Shown here piece by piece: positions 59,343 to 64,000 of a DNA stretch of 64,000 nucleotides (position 1 is the stretch's first letter; the number at the start of each line of letters is the position of its first letter). The position numbers were made by a program, and so were the translations under genes. This stretch comes from Begonia masoniana (Eukaryota; Streptophyta; Magnoliopsida; Cucurbitales; Begoniaceae). Where the stretch lies: contig CM039502.1 of NCBI GenBank assembly GCA_022432975.1, positions 19,555,228 through 19,619,227 of the forward strand, given 5' to 3'. The notes below the pieces were generated by a model. The model saw only the letters and a list, made by a program, of their open reading frames with translations. It did no database searches and had not been told where the DNA came from.

Positions 59343-62300
59343 CTAAACAAATAGTTCAAGATACTTGGACATCATATCCTACTGCCTCTCCCAAGTAGCC
59401 TCCTCTACATCATGATTCCACCATAGAACCTTTACCAGCGGGATCTCCTTATTGCGCAACACCTTGATAGAGGACTCTAGAATCGGCATTGGCCTCTCCA
59501 CATAGGTCAGTATTGGTTGCACCTCGATCTCTCTTGCCTCAATGACGTGTGCTGGATCACGCACGCATTTTTTGAGCATGGACACATGAAACACATCGTG
59601 AATACCTTCCATGGACGTCGAAAGTTGTAACCTGTACGCCATAGTTCCGATCCTCTTCAAAATAGGAAAGGGCCCCACATAACGAGGGTTCAACTTGCCT
59701 CTTCTTCCGAACCGTATAACACCCTTAAACGAAGACATTTTAAGATAAACCTCATCACCCTCATTGAACTCCAAATTCCTCTATCTAGTGTCAGCATAAC
59801 TCTTTTGGCGGCTCTATGCTATCTCTATACGCTGTCTAATAATAGCGATCTTCTCTGCTGTTTGCTGCAAAATATCTGGGCCGATTATACTAGCTTCGAC
59901 AACCTCATCCCAATATAGCGGAGACCTACATTTTCGACCATACAACGCCTCGTACGAAGCCATGACAATCTTAGCCTGGAAGTTATTGTTGTACGAGAAC
60001 TCAATCAACGACAAATATCGACTCCACGTGCCCTGAAACTCTAGCACGCAAGCTCTGAGCATATCCTTTAGGATCTGATTTGTTCTTTTTGTCTGTCCAT
60101 CAGTCTGAGGATGAAACGCTATGCTGAAATTTAGCTGAGTTCCCATCGCCTTATGCAGAGTCTTCCAGACTTTCGAGGTAAACCTAGCATCTCTATCAGA
60201 GACAATTGAAATGGGCACCCCGTGCAGTCTGACAATCTCCTGCACATAAGCTCGACAAGCTGATCCATAGAATAGGTCCTCTTCATTGATAGAAAGTGGG
60301 CCGACTTTGTCAAACGGTCCACTATCACCCATATGCCAACGTGCCCCTTCGTCGTTCTTGGGAGTCCAACTATGAAATCCATGGAGATCTGCTCCCATTT
60401 TCACTCTGAAATTGGCAGTGGCTGTAAGGTTCTTGCTGGCCTTTGGTGTTCTGCCTTAACCCGTTGACAAACCAGGCAGGTTTCCATATACCTGGCAATC
60501 TCTCTCTTCATGTTCGGCCACCAGAAGTGTTGTCTCAGGTCTCTATAAATTTTTGTGCTCCCCGGATGAAATGAGTATGCCAAAGAGTGTTCCTCAGTTA
60601 AGATCTCTCTCTCCAGCTCCTCATTGTTAGGCACGTACCACCTATGTCTGAATCTCAATATGCCATCATCCGACAAGCTGAAATCAGACGGGTCCTCAGA
60701 TGTCATGCTCAATCAATATCTTTCACACTCCAAGTCTTCCTTTTGAGCCTCTCGGAGTTTGTCAATTATTGTCGGCCCAAGAGAAATGTTCGTGAGCATA
60801 GTGGACAACTCAACCACAATCTCCACATCAAACCTCTCAATCTTAGACATTAGCGTTACTGACATTGATGCAAGCAAAGGCTGACTCGTAGCGAGCATTC
60901 AGCTCAAGGCATTAGTGACTTTATTTACCTTCCCTAGGTGGTATTTAATTTCAAAGTCATAATCTTTAACGAACTCCAACCACCTTCGATGTCGCATATT
61001 AAGTTCTTTCTGCGTAAACAAATATTTTAAACTCCTTTGATCTGAGAACACTTCACACTGCTGCCCATACAGAAAGTGTCTCTAGATTTTTAAAGCAAAG
61101 ACAACCGCTGCAAGCTCAAGATTGTGTGTCGGTTAATTTTGCTCATACGGCTTCAACTGTCGAGAAGCATAAGCAATGACTCTACCTTCTTGCATCAATA
61201 CACACCCCAGTCTGATCTTTGAAGTGTCGCAGTAAATACTAAACTTATCGCCTTCAACAGGCTCAACATTGGTGCTGTAGTCAGCTTCTGTTTCAGCTCA
61301 TTGAAGCTTTTTTTCACATGCAACAGACCATACAAACTTTTCATTTTTCCTAGTTAAACGCGAAAGAGGGACTGCGATCTTTGAAAATCCCTCGATGAAC
61401 TTCCTGTAATATCCAGCCAATCCAAGAAATCTACGTACCTCTCGCACATTTTTAGGCTACAGCCAATCCCTGACAACTTCAACCTTAGTCGGATCCACTG
61501 AGATTCCCTTCTGAGATATGATATGGCCGAGAAAACTAATTCGATCCAGCCAAAACTCGCACTTAGAGAACTTTAGATACAATCAGTGCTGACATAAAAT
61601 TCTAAAAACAATTCACAAGTGCTCCTCGTGCTCTTCCTTTGTCTTTGAATAGATCAAGATGTCATCAAGGAAGACGACGACAAACTTGTCTAAATACTCC
61701 TTAAAAACACGGTTCATCAAATCCATAAACGCTGTAGGAGCATTCGTAAGTCCAAAAGACATCACAAGAAATTCGTAATGCCCATACCTCGTTTGGAATG
61801 AAGTCTTTTGAATATCTTCGCTCTGGACCTTCAACTGATAAAAACCCAAGCGTAGGTCAATCCTCGAAAACACTCGGGCACTCTACAGTTGGTCAAACAG
61901 GTCATTAATCCGGGGCAGCGGGTATTTATTCTTTATCGTTAGTTTATTTAACTCTCTGTAATCAACACACATTCGGAGAGTTCCGTCCTTCTTCTTAACA
62001 AACAGAACTAGCGCACCTCAAGGAGAGAAATTGGGTCGAATGAACCCCTTGTCTAACAACTCCTCTAACTGACTCTTCAGCTCTTTTAGTTCAGCAGGTG
62101 CCAGTTTGTACGGATTCTTTGATACAGGCCCAGAGCCTGGATAAACATCAATGGTGAACTCGATCTCTCTATTCGGCGGTAATCCGAGAAGATCGTCGAG
62201 GAAGATCTCAGAAAATTCTCTAACTACTGGAAGGTCTTCTGGTTTTACCCCTTTGAGCAACTGAGTATTGACTATTGTAGCCAAATAAATAGAGCATTCG

Positions 62301-62789
62301 CCCTTAAACTGCTCTCGGACCTTCATGGAATAGGAAATAGGTGACCCACTCGACCTATTTATTGCCTGATATGTAAATTCTTCTTTATCCAGAGGCCGAA
62401 AAGTTACCAATCCGCATCGGCAGTCAATGGTAGCGAAATGGCGTGACAGCCAGTCCATTCTCAAAATCAGATCATATCGCTCTATGCCCATAACTATCAA
62501 CCAGGAGTAGAGCGTGTTATTCCCCACCGAGACGACATTGCCCTGGAAAACATGATCAGACTACATATGCGCTCCCGAAGGCAACATTACTCTATACTCA
62601 TACTTTGCTAACTTAGACACTAGCCTCAATCTAGTCATGCAAGCAGTTGAAATGAAGGAGTGCGTAGCTCCGTGTCTATCAATGAAAATACTGGTACACT
62701 CATGACTAAGATAGTACCTGCTATAACAGATGGCTGAGCCTCATTGTCAACGTCGTCAGGCTCGATAAAGGCAAAGATCCGTGGCATAA
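59343..62789 (-). pseudogene. pol: Pol polyprotein of element E with chromodomain
   Basis: In minus-strand order: protease with an Asp-Thr then Gly-Ala-Thr-His-Ser-Phe site broken by a one-base shift near 62675, and YDLILRMDWLSRHFA. RT follows ([40 protein letters not shown], catalytic [11 protein letters not shown] near 61670). RNase H ([28 protein letters not shown]), integrase HHCC (CLVCQRVKAEHQ), core MDFIVGLP / VSDRDARFTS / TDGQTKRTNQILKDML, and chromodomain (NKEIPLVKVLWWNHDVEEAT) complete it. The RT to early integrase part stays in one frame with about ten stops. A frameshift near 60255 moves the rest. The catalytic Glu region reads TKRTNQI in place of the usual SERT, so the Glu is lost. 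Confidence 0.92.
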
Positions 62790-63792
62790 CTCTCCTCTGG
62801 TCTCTGCCTTGCTGTTCTCGGCCCGACTTCAGGCAATCTTTAACAAAATGGCCTGTCTATCCACACCGAAAACATCTATCTATGCACAATCAGCACTCAT
62901 CGCTATGCTCCTTCTGGCATTTAGGGCACCAAGGCATTTGAGTAGTCCCCTATACTTGTTTTCCTTTGCCCCGATCATTACCTCCTTCAAATGGTCTCTT
63001 GACACCCCTTTGTTGTTGTACTGGTGGCTGTCCTTTTTGTTGCCAACCTCTATTTTGTAATTGAGGATGAATTTCGCGAAAGAATCCCCTAGTAGGCTCC
63101 TTTGGTTTCACACAAGTTAATTCCGCAGCCTCAAACTCCAAGGCTCTCGCTGCGATGTCTTCATAGGGCACATAAAAAATGCCTGATACTATGATAGTCT
63201 TTCGAATCTTCGGGTTTAGTCCATCCATAAACTGTTGCACCTTATTTTCATTATCGTTGACCAAGCGTAGTGCAAACCGTGATAAGGCTTTGAACTTCCT
63301 AATGTACTCTGCAACTGTACTTGTCTGTTTTAGCTGTGTGAACTCCGCTCTTTTATCCGCCCTCACAGTACAGCTAAAGTATTTATCAAAGAGCACGGTC
63401 TTAAACTGTTCCCACCTCATCAGTGTCACGTTCGTAGTCGCCTTAATTGAATCCCACCAAAATCAGGCATCCAATGCCAGGTGGAAAGTGACGCACGTGA
63501 CCTTCTCAGCATTCTACACTTTGGCGTAAGCCAACATGTCCTCCATTGTTCGAACCCACTCCTCAGCAATAGAGGGGTCTTTAGATTGTCCGTTCAATAC
63601 TGGAGGCCGTAGTTTTTGGAACCTCTCCATACTGTGATTGTTCGAAACTACTATATCCCAGGCCCTTTGATTTTCACGATTCACTAAGTTCTTGATCTGT
63701 TGTGCTTGTCTGTCCATATGCTGGGTCTGACGATCTAGCAAATCTGTAAGTCTATCCAGGGCTTCATCCCTGGCTTATCTCGCTCGAACCAT
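62790..63792 (-). pseudogene. gag: Gag of element E, in-frame stops
   Basis: The start ATG complement is at 63790-63792 (MVRAR, then a stop), following an acceptor-like TTTTATAG on the minus strand. The whole length stays in one frame. MLDRQTQHMDRQAQQIKNLV and EEWVRTMEDMLAYAKV come first, followed by a stop. MRWEQFKTVLFDKYFSCTVR, EYIRKFKALSRFALRLVNDN and the Gln/Gly-rich basic tail to GNDRGKGKQV follow. The zinc knuckle CPKCQKEHSDEC, a stop, then CFRCG, a stop, TGHFVKDCLK close it. It is the closest match in the window to the gag remnant of element B. Confidence 0.9.
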
Positions 63793-63941
63793 TTTTCTAT
63801 AACTCCTATAAAAGTTAAAACAAACAATTCTAAGAAATTGAAATCAACTTAAGCATTTAAACATACTTACAGTTGAGGAAGGATGTTCGCGTAGTGGCTG
63901 TCCAGTCGAGCAATCTACATAATTGATTTTAAAATCTGGGG

Positions 63942-63953
63942 GCTCTGATACCA
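63942..63953 (-). promoter_or_regulatory. Primer-binding site (iMet tRNA), element E
   Basis: GCTCTGATACCA on the plus strand is the complement of TGGTATCAGAGC, four bases from the 5' LTR boundary at 63958. It fixes the minus orientation of E. Confidence 0.94.
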
Positions 63954-63957
63954 TAAC

Positions 63958-64000
63958 TGTAACGACCCTTAATACTATACCCTATTTCCCGTATAAATTT
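63958..64000 (-). mobile_element. End of 5' LTR of element E (cut by window)
   Basis: TGTAACGACCCTTAATACTA and the following bases match the 55871 end of the 3' LTR with a few substitutions. Confidence 0.88.

Larger units (their letters stand above)
55871..64000 (-). mobile_element. Ty3/gypsy chromovirus E (minus), nearly complete
   Basis: On the minus strand: 5' LTR (63958 to beyond the window), PBS, gag, PR-RT-RNase H-integrase-chromodomain, PPT, and 3' LTR 55871-59302. Both LTR copies show TGTAACGACCC on the plus strand followed by CCCTATTTCCCGTATAAATT. It has the full Tekay-like gene order but is inactivated by many in-frame stops and one visible frameshift. Its TSD cannot be checked because one end is outside. 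Confidence 0.93.

Overview
This window looks like plant (dicot-type) heterochromatin. I find no host gene, rRNA, tRNA gene or CRISPR array. Almost every base belongs to nested Ty3/gypsy LTR retrotransposons or to tandem arrays grown inside their LTRs. The evidence is initiator-Met primer-binding sites, TGTAAYRCCC LTR starts, 5-bp target-site duplications, a gag-PR-RT-RH-INT order, and a chromodomain-like C-terminus that points to the Tekay/Del chromovirus lineage. The species cannot be told from sequence alone.

Layout. 1-4251: right part of a minus-strand LTR dominated by a 51/101-bp array. 4252-4465: tail of a plus LTR. 4466-15004: a rearranged plus LTR (H) whose two parts are joined by a 51-bp array, interrupted by solo LTRs at 4930-8443 (TSD GAATT) and 11095-13594 (TSD ATAAG). 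15005-19487: remains of a minus-strand gypsy element (G) of another gag type, interrupted by an LTR at 15250-17690 and carrying a 501-nt T run. 19488 onward: gypsy element A (plus), with 5' LTR, gag and PR-RT-RH. It is split at 25165 by a minus solo LTR (25165-40962, TSD ACAAC), which is itself split by a complete non-autonomous element B (27666-40422, TSD CCTGG). A resumes at 40968 with integrase and chromodomain, and its 3' LTR starts at 42407. That LTR is cut at 43526 by LTR C, which contains complete element D (44907-54264, TSD AAAGT). From 55871 to the end lies minus-strand element E (3' LTR, pol, gag, PBS, start of 5' LTR), with a probable solo LTR nested at 57074-58287.

How it fits together. 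The LTRs of A, B, D, E and the solo LTRs share one skeleton: a short U3 with a TATA box, then a very long transcribed R-U5 with GT splice donors, a 15-nt exon-like block, and two variable slots. Slot 1 holds a minisatellite or a unique module. Slot 2, in most LTRs about 200-250 bp before the LTR end and so just upstream of the PBS, holds inverted repeats that differ from family to family. A and E encoded the full protein set but are broken. B and D have at most a gag, so they would have depended on relatives such as E. Much of the length variation is expansion in these two slots. Some perfect arrays and one indel-rich stretch (about 33.5-37.0 kb) may partly be assembly artefacts.
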